Shown: positions 24,011 to 36,602 of the stretch, piece by piece
Numbering within the stretch: the stretch's first letter is position 1
Layout of the letters: each line of letters begins with the position of its first letter
Source: Microstegium vimineum
Taxonomy: Eukaryota > Streptophyta > Magnoliopsida > Poales > Poaceae
DNA: 64,000 nucleotides
Assembly: GCA_022036555.1 (NCBI GenBank)
Contig: CM039119.1
Coordinates: forward strand, 7,192,001 to 7,256,000
Direction: 5' to 3'
Notes under the pieces: model-generated
What the model was told of the DNA's origin: nothing
The model's database searches: none
Seen by the model: only the letters and a program-made list of their open reading frames with translations
Position numbers and translations under genes: made by a program

Positions 24011-24661
24011 GGTCCGACGCTCTGTCTTGAGCTGCTTCTTCTTCTCTTTTGCTTCCCTTGCTTCTCATGTGCCACCACCAAGTATATTACTGACTTATGT
24101 AAGTGTGTGGTAAATTTTAACAAGTTTTATAAGGTTGCTCATTAGGTTTTATATGTAATGCAATGGATGATCACCTAATGGCACTTGATAGGTGTAACCA
24201 CTAACTATTTTTCCCTCTTTATAGTACGGTTACCTATCCTAAATGTGATCATATCCACTAGGTGTCTTGATCACCAAAATAGAAAAACCTATCAATACCT
24301 TTGCCTTGAAAAACTTAGGATTTCCTCCTTCTTTCTTCATTTCCAAGTGTGAGCTTTTGTTTGCTTTTCCTTAGCCTCATTAGCTACATCACTTGTCTCC
24401 TTCATCTTCTTCATAGTGTACTAAACCTATTCATCCTCTTAGAGCTAGGTTAGTACATATGTTTCATCAATTACCCAAAACAATAGAGATCTTTGAGCAG
24501 GGGAAACGACTGGATGAGGGCGGGCTATTGGGCAAATAGGAATGAGTCTGACGAGAGGATTTTGATGTCCAACTAAAATAAAGTTTGTAGTAGAGGTCAT
24601 GATGAAGCTGCGTTTTAACACCAGCACCCATATTTAGCTATGAGGGCAAATATTTAGCTTA

Positions 24662-24880
24662 GGGCCTGTTTGGATGCACCAACTAAACTTTAACTAGCTA
24701 AATTTAGCTGCCATGCATCCAAACAGGCTAGCTAAAACTCTAGCTAAAGTTTAGCTGGTTTTAACTAAGATAGCTAAAGTTTAGTTGAGTTTATTAGCTA
24801 GTGCATCCAAACACCCAACTAAAATTTAGCTAGCTAAAATTTAACTCTGAAATTTTAATTGGGTGCTTCCAAACATGAGC
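24662..24880. mobile_element. Tourist-like MITE, 219 bp
   Basis: The left end GGGCCTGTTTGG and the right end (complement GCTCATGTTTGG) form 12-bp imperfect inverted repeats. They are flanked by TTA at 24659-24661 and 24881-24883. The interior repeats TTTAGCTAG motifs and contains a smaller inner hairpin with the same terminal motif (24662-24729). Confidence 0.8.
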
Positions 24881-24883
24881 TTA

Positions 24884-25620
24884 GTGGTATAGTTACTTCA
24901 CTAAAGGTGAGGGTTCGAAATGAGGTTTAGGCTAAATCACTCTGCTTAAGTTCATGTCATCAAATCAAATCAATCAAAGACATAATAACTAATATAAAAA
25001 CCTTGTTTAGATGTGTTGAAAATTTTAAACTTTACCAGATTCTCTATCACATCAAATCTTTAGACACATGTATGGAACATTAAATATAAGTAAAATAATA
25101 ATTAATTATACAATCTATCTGTCATTTGTGAGAGGAATCTTTTAAACCTAATTACTTAATGATTAGATAATAATTGTCAAATACAAATAAAAATGATACA
25201 GTGCAAATTACAAAAGATTGTGCATTTAAACAAGACCAAAGTTTTGAAAAACGTTGGGAGTCCCGATTCTCCAGAACTCCAAAATTCCGACACCTTAGGG
25301 GCAGGAAAGTAATTCTCCTTGAATTGGAGAGGAGGTTTGTTCTTTGATTATACGCACGTGCCTGCCAAACCCTGTAAAAAAAAACAAAGAAAAACCGGGA
25401 AAACACCTCGGCCTCACTCGCCCCCGGCGCCCGCCTTTCCGTCGTCGGCGCCGCCGACGCCGCCTGCAGCTGCCGCCGTCATTCCGGCCGCCACACCTTC
25501 TCTACCTCACGTGCTCCCGCAGAAAGACTCCCCAAGGGCTAAGGCCCTTCCTATCCACGCGGCACCAGAGCAGCAGAACCCTAGATAAACCCTCTCGCGG
25601 GCTAAGCCCCGGCGGCGGCG
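24884..25620. other. Upstream region of MMS19
   Basis: AT-rich sequence that becomes GC-rich from about 25400, which is probably the MMS19 5' UTR. No TATA box could be assigned with confidence. Open frames in 25319-25865 lack family resemblance and overlap the true first exon. Confidence 0.45.
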
Positions 25621-28600
25621 ATGGCGAGGGTCCCTCCCGGCGAGTGGGTACCCCACGTAGAGGTCTACGTAGACGTCTCCCGCCCCGCCGCGCAACACGT
25701 ACCGCTCTCTTTCCTCTCCTCTCCTCTTCACTTCCCTTCTCTCCAGTTGCAACTTTGGTTCAGTTAGCTTGTGCTTTGAGTAATTCGGCTTGTAGTATCC
25801 CTAATATGAGGTTGATATTTCGGCTGCCGGAAAAAACTTTTGGGTCATATGCGCGATTTGATTGAACACATTCAGTTTTAGATTCTGTGTAATCCTAGTG
25901 CAAAGAACTACTGTTTGGTTAATGCTTGAGGTGAAAATCCGTGAATGTTGCTGCTTGCTAGATTAATCCGATCAGTAAAAAAATGTTCCTTTCATTTACC
26001 TAATGCTGCTGGTTTCATTTGTATCCTAAATCTTAATGGTGTAATGATGTGGGTGTGCAACAGTCTGCTAGTGTGGATGCTCTTGCTGCCCTGGTGAACA
26101 AGGACAAGTTGACCCTCTTCGATTTGGTATGCCCCAGCCCCCAAGATATGATTTTGTAGTGTGATCCACCATATGGGGAAAGTAGGTTGACTTCGTTCTG
26201 TTTCTCCTTGGTGATTTTGTTCAGGTATCCAAGATGGATATGTATTTGACGACAACAGACCACATTGTCAGATCAAGAGGTTTGTTTATCTCTTTTCTCT
26301 GTTGTGGTTACCTTCCATGCTATGTTTATCATGATTTCTTAAGTGACGATAAAATAGTATAATTCAAAGTTTGAACCTTCTTTCTAAGTTTGTTATTAGG
26401 AGGTATGTGGCCTGTGGCTAGTTGGCATGCTTTAAGGTGCTATATGGTTGCTCTTACTGCTAGTCCCTTTGAAGATGAATAGTTCAAATGCTATCCTTTT
26501 TGTGAAGAACTGAAGACTGTTGCAGTTCTTTCTATTCAAACAAATGCCAACTCTATACGACAATAGAAGCACACAGGGATGTGCATGCCCACATGCATAT
26601 TGGCAGTACAAACTGAAAATGGCAAGGAAGAGTGTGCCACTTTATTGGATCAGTGATTGCATTTCCAGAATTTTGAAAGTTGTTCTGAACTTACCGTTTC
26701 AATCTAACCTGCTGAACTTATCTCTCTTTGCATCCGTTCTTGATAGATTTGAACTGAATATCACTCCTGCTACTGCTATACACATGTTTTTTTGCTTGCT
26801 GGTGATTTATTTTTAAGCTTTTATTTTACAGGAATACTGCTTCTGGGGAGATATTGTCTCGAATTACATCTAAATGCTTAGATGTCAATACCATTACAAC
26901 ATTGTCAGACTTCTTTATATCAAGATTGGTAAGTTTGACGTTTTGACTAAGTGAACCATGATTATTTCCTCTAAAATACTTTCCTATAAGTTTTAAGTAT
27001 AAAAAGGATGGAAGAGAAAGAACTCTGAGTCATGGTTCTATTGAAGTATTTTCTGTATGATTGCATTTTTTTTGAACAGTAGGCTGACATGTTTGTATTT
27101 ACACCTGGTATTAAGTTAGTAAATGTTACCTTCTGTTCCTGCAATTTTCTTGTTGCAATCATGGACCAAGATGAAACCTAACAAGGAAACCAAGTAGGGA
27201 ATGTATTGCATTTATATTTGTATAAGTTCTTATTAGACCAAGTCCTTGTTTTATAATTTAATAACAGCAGCAGCAGCAACAACAACAACAACCTTTTTGT
27301 CCTCATTAAGTTTGGTAGGCTGGAGATGAAACCTAACAAGGGCCACATGCAAGAATATGAAGAGTAATTGGTGTTTGTTGTATAAATAAAATAACCAATA
27401 GCCTTGCATTTTTCTCCCTTTCCAAGGAAAGTGTCATTGTTGTTTTAGTGATATCAACCCTTGACTGCAATCATCACATAAAAAAATCTGGCACTTTATT
27501 TGGTTTCTAAGTAATAATGAGCTTGTGTTTCATTTGCATGAGTTCCGTTTCTGCATAGCAAAACTGTCAAAATTGTGATTACAAAAATTTGTGTTTAGAG
27601 CATTACATGCCAAAGTGAGTCCCCCGGTCCCCCCTCCTATTGTGTCCTGTTTAGTGTAGATAGAGAAACTTGCATTAAATTAGTTTTCTACACAAGGTGG
27701 GGGTTTTGCATCTCAGTGAGGTGCATCAAACCTAACTACAGCATTATTTACTTAGTTGGCTGTTCAATATATTGATGTGACTTCTTGGATTTCATGTCTC
27801 CGAACACCTATCGGTTAGATTGTCTTTTTTTTTTTAAGTAAGGTGGCATATAAGCAATTTATCCAAGTCCTTTACCTTTTAAAACAATTGCATAGATGAG
27901 CTTGAGCTCTGGATCTGGTGTGGTATTTTGGTAATTTACCTTTTGGCCCTAGGTTAGACCAATAACTGAAGTTACTTGTGAAGTAGGGTGACTGATGCGG
28001 TTACTGGTCAGGTGCAAAAGGGCCTTAATTCTCTTGTCATTCTTGGTGCCTGAACTCTATCCATTGGAATCGTTGCACCTTGCATGGCAGGAGCTTTGCT
28101 GCTTGCCGAAGAGGAGGCACAGCTTTAGGGATTGGCTGGGTCTTGAGGGCTTTCCCCTCTTGGATGCTCTAGCTCCTAGTGATTAGTCTTTTTTTTTTGT
28201 CATTTATATTTCAAGTCATGGGTGTGTATGTTATCGAAGTGAAGCAAATCAGTATGCTGAAGATCGATAAATGTCATAAGTGTCTATTGACTCTATTCTT
28301 TACTGTTTGGCTCCTGTCCTTATCTTAGCAATACTCATGTCTTCTTGTTTTATTTTTTTCTATATCAGTCAGATTGGCAAGCAATACGAGGAGCCCTTGT
28401 TGGTTGCCTGGCTCTATTGCACAGGAAACAAGGTGTTGGTTATATCGCGATTGCTGATGTCAAAAGACTAGTTGAGTCTTTCTTACAGAATGTTCAAGTG
28501 CAGTCACTTGCACCTGCTGACCGCAAGGTTGGTTTGATTCTTCAGTACAAAGATGATTAGATAGGTGCATCTTAAAATCATTACCTTATGTACTGATACC

Positions 28601-31600
28601 TTTTTCCATCTCTTGTTTTGAATTCAGCTGTGCTTTGAAATTCTGAGCTGCATACTGAATCGGTACCCGGAAGCTGTAAAACAAATGGTGTGGTGATTAC
28701 TCTATATCTGAACAACACTGGATCACTAGTATATTGGCAAAACATAATTGCTATCCTTACTGGAAAAGAACACATTTATGAGTTCTATCTGTTCATAAAC
28801 TTTCTAGTTGTTAGAGTAGTATATTGCTCTCTACAATTTCTGTTCTTTTCTGTTAGATGTTTTAGGGGTGTTTTTTATTTTACTCTTTTTTGGCGATATG
28901 TTATAGAACTTTGTGATCATATCTTTTTGCAACCCCCTCTGCACCAGAATCTGATCTCCTTGTTTTTTAGTTACTAATTAGTGGTTAAGAAGAAACAGAT
29001 TTAATGATATCACACACCCATAAGGCCATAATAGACCCTGACCACCACCACTTCCAAATACTCACCCACCCTAGGCAATATGCTCAAGTGTATATTTGCA
29101 TTTTCCTTAAATAGTAAGCACAGTAATCATTACCTTCACAATGCTTGGATTTTTTTTTTCAAATCATGTATATCAATATGATCATGTTTCTTTGATGCAA
29201 TATAACTCTGATTTAGCTTAAATTGGATAAATAGCTACCATGTATAACAACAGGATAGCAAAGTAAGATGAGATGGTGATTAGTAGGGTGGGGCAGGGGT
29301 ACTTTGCAAAGCATACCATGGGAATGGGAATAACCTTTTTAAGATAATTTTTTCGAGAAAAAAAAAACTTTTTAAGATAATGCTAATTATTTGAGAGAAT
29401 TCTGGTCAACATCACATCTGAGCTCATGGAGATTTAGTTTCTGTCTCACTGCCAGTTCATTTGTAAATTTGTAGTTACTGTTCTTTAGATTTATGCAGAG
29501 GCTAAATGTAAACACAAACTTAATTGATATTTCTAGGATGATGAGCAGCTGTATGGGATCTGTGAAGCAGTTGATGAAGAAAAGGATCCAGAGTGCTTGA
29601 TGCTTTCTTTTCATGTAGTTGAAGTTGTCATGAAGCTATTTCCAGATCCATCTGGTTTGGCAGCACATTTTGCAGAGGATGTTTTTGAGATTCTGAGCAA
29701 GTATTTTCCTGTCTACTTCACACACGTATGCTAATTGACCAGTTTGACTGTCATTCTGTTTTCTTTGCTTCTGTCGTTCTGTTACTCAGTAGGTCTTGAT
29801 CTTTCTTTCTCTAAAGTGGGATCATGATTATGTGTGTCGTGTCTGTATGCAGGGAGTGGGTAATGGTTTGGATGCTAGACGGGAAGACCTCTCTAGAGCA
29901 TTGATGGTATGAATGTGTTATTTCTCTTGATTTATTTATGATTTCAACTAAAGATATGCTTGACGTTACTGAACTCTCTCTGTAATGGAGGAGTTGTAGT
30001 TTTCTGTTACTTTTTTGTGAACATGTTTGGCATCTTGTTGGCTAACAATATTTTTGAATACTTGCAGCATGCTTTTTGTTCAACCCAATATTTTGAGCCT
30101 TTTGTCATTCCTTTGCTTCTTGATAAACTTTCTTCCTCTCTTCCATTGGCAAAGGTAAGCAGCTCCACTTTCTGCATTGCTCCTACTTCAGCAATTTACC
30201 ATAGTGAACGCGCTCAGTAATTTTGTAATGCTCATCTTTTATTTTCTTTGCAGATTGATTCTTTAAAATATTTGGACAATTGCATTCGCTTCTATGGAGC
30301 TGATAGAATGGTTAGACATGCATCAGCTGTTTGGTACAAGTTGAAAGAAGTGATTTTTAACCTTTCTTCAGATCAAATGTTAGTATCAGAGGCTCTGAAA
30401 TGTTTGAAGACTGCTATTATGTATACTGATTCTTCAGATAAAGATCTTTTTATTAATTTGATCTTGTTGGATGAGGATATTGTGAACAAGATCCACTCTG
30501 TATCAAGTATGGAAAAGTCCATATTGAGTTCATTAGAGGACCTGACCCAACTGCATGCACTTGGAAGTGTTATTTCTATTCTTGCTGAATCATCTACATA
30601 TTTCTGTACCAGAGTTCTCCAAGAGCACTTTGCACACTTGGTAGATATTGTGGGAACCAGAGCTGACTATGAATCTCGGCAGTTGAATAATTGTAATGGA
30701 TCGTCTTCTGCTCCTGTCAACTATGGAGCACTCTATTTATCTGTTCAATTGCTTTCATCATGTAGAGAAGTGGCTTTGGTATCTTATGAAGATTGTTCTT
30801 CTGTTAAATTAGCAAAGGAATCCTGGCGGCCTATCTTAGAGAAAAAGCTGGAGCAATTAATCCTTCTCCTTCGATCCTTTTTACTGTAGCTTCTCAATCT
30901 ATGGAGTCAATGTTCAGACAAGAATATGTCTCTTGTGTTGGTAAGTTAACATCTTAACTATGAATGTACCACGGGCACATTTTCGACACATGGACCTGAT
31001 TGGTGTTGTCACATTTGTCTACACTACATTCATGCATGCATGTGTGCTCCCTTCATATAGCTCCATGTTGCCAAAGTTACGAATTCACAAATACTGCACA
31101 TGGTGTCCAACTCTTTTCCAGTTTACCTATTTTGTGTTAGTGTTGTACTTATTGCATTCTGAAGTACGTTATATATTCTAATTCATTTATTTCTTATAAA
31201 TGGTTTGCAGTGAAGGGCTTGCTAACACTAGCAACATTCCCGGAACAATGCTCGCCTCTCCCAGCAAATGTTTATGAGGATATTCTACATATGTTTGCAT
31301 CAATAATTATAAACAAGTTTGAAAATGTAGATCTCTGGAGATTGTCATTGAAAGCATTGACTAGCTTTGGTTCATCTATTGCTGAGTTCCATGCTTCTGA
31401 AAGGGAAGTGGTTTACTGCAGAACGGTTGTTGCCAAGATTGTTTCTTTGGTTGAATCTTATGATACTTCAATGCCTCTCAGTCTAAGACTCGAAGCAAGT
31501 TATGAAGTCGGAACTGCTGGATTGAACTATATGTTAAGAGTTGCGAAATCACTTGAAGTCGCTGTTGTCACCATTATTTCTGAATCTGAGGTCTGCACGC

Positions 31601-34600
31601 CCTGTCGACTTCTTTTTTGTGCAACTTTCATTCTTATAAGCAACTGAACATAGTTTTTACTGATGATGCAGGCTAATGGAAGAATGGAATGTGCTGAATA
31701 TGTGACCCATTTATTTGAGTGCTACTCTAGCCGGGTCCTTCCTTGGTATGACAACTTTGATTTTTAGCATGTAGTTCTGTGTCAAGAGAATTCCTCGGTC
31801 TTAAATCCTCTGCCTAGGATTGTGCAAACTTAATTGTTAAAATATGTTACAGAAACTTAACCATTGAATAGCTGTGACAGGCTATCATGTTCTGTGATAG
31901 ACTTCTCAAACATGGACTAGTTCAACTAAGTGCTATTCTTTTTTCCATAAGGTAAAATTAGATGCTAAATTGTGAGATTTAGCCATTATGTAAAAATAGA
32001 AAGTTCATCTAAAATGTAGAGTTTTACAACAGCCTAGCTAAATTGGAAAACACGTATAGCAAACATGACTCGCTAGGGAAATATGGCCAGTGAGAATGGT
32101 GGGATAGCCAGCTGGGAAAAATATAAAACTATATACACAAGCTGTTGGAATGCTTTTTTGGAGCACAATAGCTATAAATGGCTTCACGAATACATTTAAT
32201 CAGTCTGTTGGAGTTGCTCTAATATATTGTGGTAAGCGATCCATTCTCCCCGGGTAATAATCTCTTTTATTGCAGGTTATTAATTTCTGGTGGTGTCAAT
32301 GAACTTGCATTGAACTTCGCTCTGCGTCTATTGGATGAGACTAAGGATTTGACTGTGTTAGATAGAATCAGCTCACAGGTGAAGCTCTATCAAATTGAAC
32401 ATTTCCGTTAATTGAGTTATTAAGAGTGCTTTGTGCTTATGGTGGTACATCTTGCATGGTAAAGTATTCTACATGTAATGATGGCACTCTAATAGCTCTT
32501 TTTCAGGGCCTCCTTGACTCACTAATGGCTGGGATGAAGCTTTTAGTTGGAGTATGTACAGAGGAGCAACAATCACTTATTGTTCAGAAAGCATCTATCA
32601 TAATATCTCCAATGCTCTCACTCCCAATGAAATTGATGACAGACCGTCTTTTGGCTATAGATGAGTTAGTTCCTTCACTATCGGTTCCAGAAACAGCTCT
32701 TCTGAGCATGTTTTCATCGATTATAATAGGCCTTCGGCCTCAAACACCTGTACCAGATATGATGGTGATGATTAACCTCTTTACCGTCTTTCTACTAAAT
32801 GGGAAAATGCCAGCTGCTTATGCATTAGCTTCTATTTTCAATAAATATCTACACAATCCAGAGTTTTCACATGACAATCAGTTGGATAAAATACTTGATG
32901 ATATTCTTGAGAGGTGTTTCTCAACTGTATTATCCAACAGCTGCTCAAGGATATCCCACCCTTCTGCTGGCACTTCAGATGATGTCAATTTCTCAGATGT
33001 GTACACTGGAAACAAACTTTCTAAGATTAATATCTTGTCTAGCTTGGCTTGGATTGGCAAAGGATTACTTATGAGAGGAGATGAGAAGGTGAAGAACATT
33101 TCAATGTTTCTTCTTAAGATTCTATGCTCAGATGAGATTTTGTCTAGTATTCCATCCCACCAGGAAGAACCTTATGGTGGTGATTCATCAGATGCTTCTC
33201 TTGCAATATCTGCAGCTAGCGCATTCCATGTGATGATGAGTGATTCAGAAATCTGTCTAAATAAAAAATTTCATGCAAGAATAAAACCATTATACAAGCA
33301 GCGTTTCTTCTCAATACTGATGCCAATCTTCCTCTCTAAATTCAAAGAAACAACTGCAGTCATGACAAAGTAAGTATTGGTGTTCCTGTTATTTTATTCC
33401 TTTATATCTTTTACTGATTACTGCTTGCTTTTCCAGTCACATGCTTCTTACAAACTATTCTGCTCCAGTGCATCATTGTTTTTTCCTCTTTATATTATGC
33501 TTTTCTCCTTACTGGTATTCCTTTTGTAAGTTCGAGGACATGTTGAAACCTCTTTTGTTCTGGAATGCTGATGAGGGCCTTACGCGCATCTAGTTGCGAT
33601 TTGTTCTGTTTATAAAGTGCTAACAAATGACATTAGACATGTGTTATGAACCTAGATCTGAATGGCCCTAACCCAAGCAGCATGGCATCATCCAGCTGAT
33701 AGGAGGCCATCAGACCACAAGTGCAGTGATAGAAAGGGGCTGCCCCTACCCTAATAGATCGATATATTCTTCTTGCCTGATTAGATTGATACATCTCCAC
33801 TCCTTATTGAGAGGCTTACTTGACCCCTAAGCAAGAGACCCTTATCGCTAACTAACCCTAATCCTAATGGGCCACATTACCGAAGCCGGCCCAATAGGCC
33901 CAGCCAACTTCCCATTTCACATGTTAGTGAAAGAATTGACACGGTAGCTCATTTCTGATACTCATACACTAGTTTAACAAAAAAATAGTGCTGACAACCT
34001 TAAATGAACTGAATTTCCATGGTTTTAGAAGTGGTTCAATTCATTGTTTCGTATCTTGGAAAAGCATTGAGTAAAGAAAACCACATAGCATCATCTTCCT
34101 TGCACAATGTAAAAAAGAAGTGATTTTCCTTGCACATAGCATCATTATGAGATGATATGGCAGAACAATTAGTTGCTATTGGTTCTTGATGGCTATTTTA
34201 TTTGTTTTAGTTACTAATTTAAGAACTGCTTGTGTATTGTTAGCTTGCTTAATTATAATTTCTTAAAATGGTGGAAATAATCCCTATCAATTGCAGATTG
34301 GCACTATACCGAGCTTTTGGGCATATCATTTCCAATACTCCAGTACCAGCTGTTATAACCGAAGCACACCAGGTTACAGCTCTTTTGATTATGACATACA
34401 TACTTATGTCCATGTAATATTAGCATTCACAGTCTAATTAACCTATTATTCCCCATCTTGCAGATTTTACTCGTGATGGTTGATAGCTTATCTAAATTAA
34501 GTTTGGATATTGAGGATAAGGATCTGGTGTACAGTTTGTTACTTGTCTTCTCTGGAATATTGATGGATGAAAAAGGTTGGATCATTTTTATTACTTCATT

Positions 34601-35601
34601 TTTACATTCTCGCCATCTTTTAGTGTATAGGTTAATATAGGTTGTGCCCTCCAGATGGATAAATTGCTTTGTGCTCTTTGATGTTGTCCTTCAAGTTCCT
34701 CATTTTGTTCCTTTCTTCTGCAAAATTTCATTCGTTTAATGTTATTCTGATATTGATCTAATTCAATGTATTTGATCGTGTTATTGACTTCAGTTTTTTG
34801 CTAACCAGGCAAAGAATGCATTCTGGACAATATCCAAATCACAATCAGTGCTCTTACTGAACTTGTTTCCTATCCTCACATGATGGTGACTATCCTCACA
34901 ATCAGTGCTATTTTTATTAATCCATCTGTACTAATTTTCCTTCTGTTATATTTGCAAATTAATATGTTAACAACCTTTTTCCCTTAGGTTGTGCGGGAGA
35001 CAGCATTACAGTGTTTAGTAGCCTTTTCTACATTACCTCACTCAAAAGTTTATCCTATGCGGCGTAAGGTTAGTTTTCTACGTGAATATCTTTCATTGGC
35101 AAAATATACATGATATGACCATTGGGTAACTATAAGGTTGATCAAATATTGATTATTGAAATCATTCCATGTTGTGGCTCATGAACCGTTGGGAAGATGT
35201 AAAGCTTCATGCTTCAGCTCTGAACTTTCAACTCGAGAAAAAAAATGAGATGCAGTATATCTCGTGACTAATTTGATATTGTTAAGTTCAGGGCATAATT
35301 CAGAGAGAAGTTATTAGGGATTAAGGGCACCCTAGCATGGCTAAACTGTTGTCACACTTACATTAGTAACCAAGTTGCCCTTACTAAAAAGAACTCATCA
35401 GATTGATCGTTCATTCAGGTTGTACAAGCAGCAATCAAGGCTCTTGATGATAAGAGAAGGGCTGTTCGTCAAGTGGCTGTTCGATGTAGACAAACATGGT
35501 GTGTACATTTTGCTGGCTACACATTTGTGAATTTTGAAATAAACAACTTTTCCGTGCCTTCTGAAACACCCTTCAACTTATGCAGGCAATCCTTTGCTTA
35601 A
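25621..35601 (+). CDS. MMS19: MMS19 homologue, cytosolic iron-sulphur assembly HEAT-repeat protein
   Basis: MMS19 is a HEAT-repeat scaffold of the late CIA targeting complex. It delivers [4Fe-4S] clusters to DNA polymerases, helicases such as XPD and other nuclear proteins. Twenty exons with GT-AG borders were traced: 25621-25698, 26064-26126, 26225-26279, 26832-26928, 28369-28527, 28628-28687, 29537-29725, 29853-29906, 30068-30154, 30254-30940, 31211-31590, 31672-31745, 32276-32378, 32507-33369, 34297-34372, 34464-34575, 34809-34885, 34988-35068, 35419-35498 and 35586-35601. The product is about 1130 aa, the family's usual size. The N-terminal MMS19 domain includes MYLTTTDHIVRSRG and AIRGALVGCLALL; the C-terminal domain lies in exons 14-19. 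Exons 4 and 10 each lack one base (G run at 26846-26849; T run near 30878-30882), while all other exons stay in phase. This could be a pseudogene but looks more like sequence error. Confidence 0.93.
27264..27292 (+). repeat. CAG/CAA trinucleotide repeat in MMS19 intron 4
   Basis: ACAGCAGCAGCAGC followed by repeated AAC units, intronic. Flanking GATGAAACCTAACAAGG occurs twice (27170 and 27325 regions), hinting at a small repeat element. Confidence 0.6.
33642..33919. mobile_element. Possible solo LTR (TRIM-like) in MMS19 intron 14
   Basis: A 278-bp block starting TGTTATGAACC and ending ATTTCA, flanked by CATG at 33638-33641 and 33920-33923. Its composition differs from the surrounding intron. 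TG...CA ends plus a short direct repeat fit a small solo LTR; no internal domain or second copy is present in the window. Confidence 0.4.
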
Positions 35602-36429
35602 GGGAGTATCTTTCAGTGGTCTCACGTAGTTGGGAGTCAGCATGTTGTGACCCTGTTGGGAGTCAATGAGTATACGTGATTGGTATGCATGCTCCAATCT
35701 TATGGTTGCTTGAACTTGAGATTTGAGCATTGCAATGCCTTTCATAGGTTATTTACCTTTCTGCAATACAGGATCTATAGGGCTATCATGTAAAGGTTCA
35801 AGATCAGTTTATGTCTGCGACCTGATTCTTGGATCAGCTGCCAAGTTCCACCAGATGTTTGAAATTCTCCGAAGAACCAGGAACCATGGGAGAAATGTAA
35901 ATTGGCCCTCAAATCTGTGTTGCCAGCTCTTGAGCCCTTTTCTTTTCCTTGATCCTGGACATTGCCTTGTACTAGTATGTAGGATACAAAACCAATATAG
36001 GATCACTTGAAAATGTAACCTTAGTCTCCCTAGTGCATCATGTATTCTTGGCCTCCCCGATGTTGGAGAATTGAAGCATGTCACATGCTGGCATGCGTGC
36101 ATTTGTGCTAGCAGTTTAGTTTGCTTCCATGTTTCGATCAGGCTCAGCTACTCAAACACTTCTGTAAGAGATAGGAGTATTTTCCAGTACTGACCAAATT
36201 GTGTCAGGTTGTACAGTATGTAAACAATTTTCTGTGCCGTGGCGTCCATAGTCTTCCTGAACTGCACAGCACAACTATGCTGGAAAACGATGCGATAGCT
36301 TTTACCCCGGTGAATCTATATCTCACGGTCGATTGTGAACTGCGAAGTATGCAACACAAGTACACACATTTCTGGTTTTCGTTCGTGGCACGAGCAGGTC
36401 ACGCGCAACGCTGTACGAATCTGAAGAGC
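35602..36429. other. 3' UTR and downstream region of MMS19
   Basis: Follows the MMS19 stop. It contains no exon-like sequence. The 3' UTR presumably ends here; the polyadenylation site was not determined. Confidence 0.4.
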
Positions 36430-36602
36430 TCAGGGACGTGGCATGGCAATGACCATGAAGATGTCGACGGCGTCAAGGTACATGCAGTATGGCCGCTGTG
36501 TGCTGGCCCGGCGCTTGATGAGGCTGTTGGTGTCGTAGATGACGAACCAGGCCGGAGAACACCAGCGCGGCGACGCACCCGTAGACCGTCGTGGCCGCAG
36601 CC
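36430..36602 (-). pseudogene. Fragment of a LIFEGUARD/BI-1-like paralogue
   Basis: On the minus strand the translation gives VYGCVAALVFSG, then, after a small frame-breaking insertion near 36545, FVIYDTNSLIKR and YLDAVDIFMVIAM. These align with the last exon of the nearby LIFEGUARD gene (IYGGLAALIFSG, YIIYDTNNIIRR, YLDVINLFLSLM). The fragment corresponds to only the last two or three membrane segments and has no upstream exons. It sits about 850 bp downstream of the intact gene, in the same orientation, and differs enough to be a paralogue rather than a recent copy. Confidence 0.72.

Larger units (their letters stand above)
18382..24482 (-). mobile_element. Ty1/copia Sirevirus-like retrotransposon, internally deleted
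   Basis: In minus orientation, the 5' LTR is 24482-22622, followed by a primer-binding site matching initiator tRNA-Met, gag with a zinc knuckle, protease and integrase. Reverse transcriptase and RNase H are absent. The post-integrase region (NIQVLQPANIASG) reads directly into LTR sequence at about 18982, so one deletion removed RT, RNase H, the polypurine tract and most of the 3' LTR U3. The palindrome array upstream of the LTR TATA box and the Opie/Ji-like Gag and integrase point to Sirevirus. No target duplication was found, perhaps because the outer 5' LTR border is uncertain. Confidence 0.88.
22622..24482 (-). repeat. 5' LTR of the Sirevirus
   Basis: About 1.86 kb. The R/U5-side 600 bp is duplicated at 18382. 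In minus-strand order it holds a U3 region, a palindrome-rich block (24010-23508), then a TATA box at 23458-23451. The outer border at 24482 is chosen from the terminal TG (CA on the plus strand) and is approximate. Confidence 0.7.

Noticed and set aside
24520..24524. GCGGG as the right target duplication of the Sirevirus (left flank GCGGG at 18377)
   Set aside because: The bases before it do not end in CA as an LTR terminus must, so the match is probably chance.
26520..26816. 98-codon open frame in MMS19
   Set aside because: It is intronic, ending at the exon 4 acceptor region, and unrelated to MMS19.
30883..30889. Stop codon at the end of the 213-codon open frame as a true MMS19 end
   Set aside because: Family-like sequence continues after it, and the next exon's phase needs one more base, so it is a frame break, not a genuine C-terminus.
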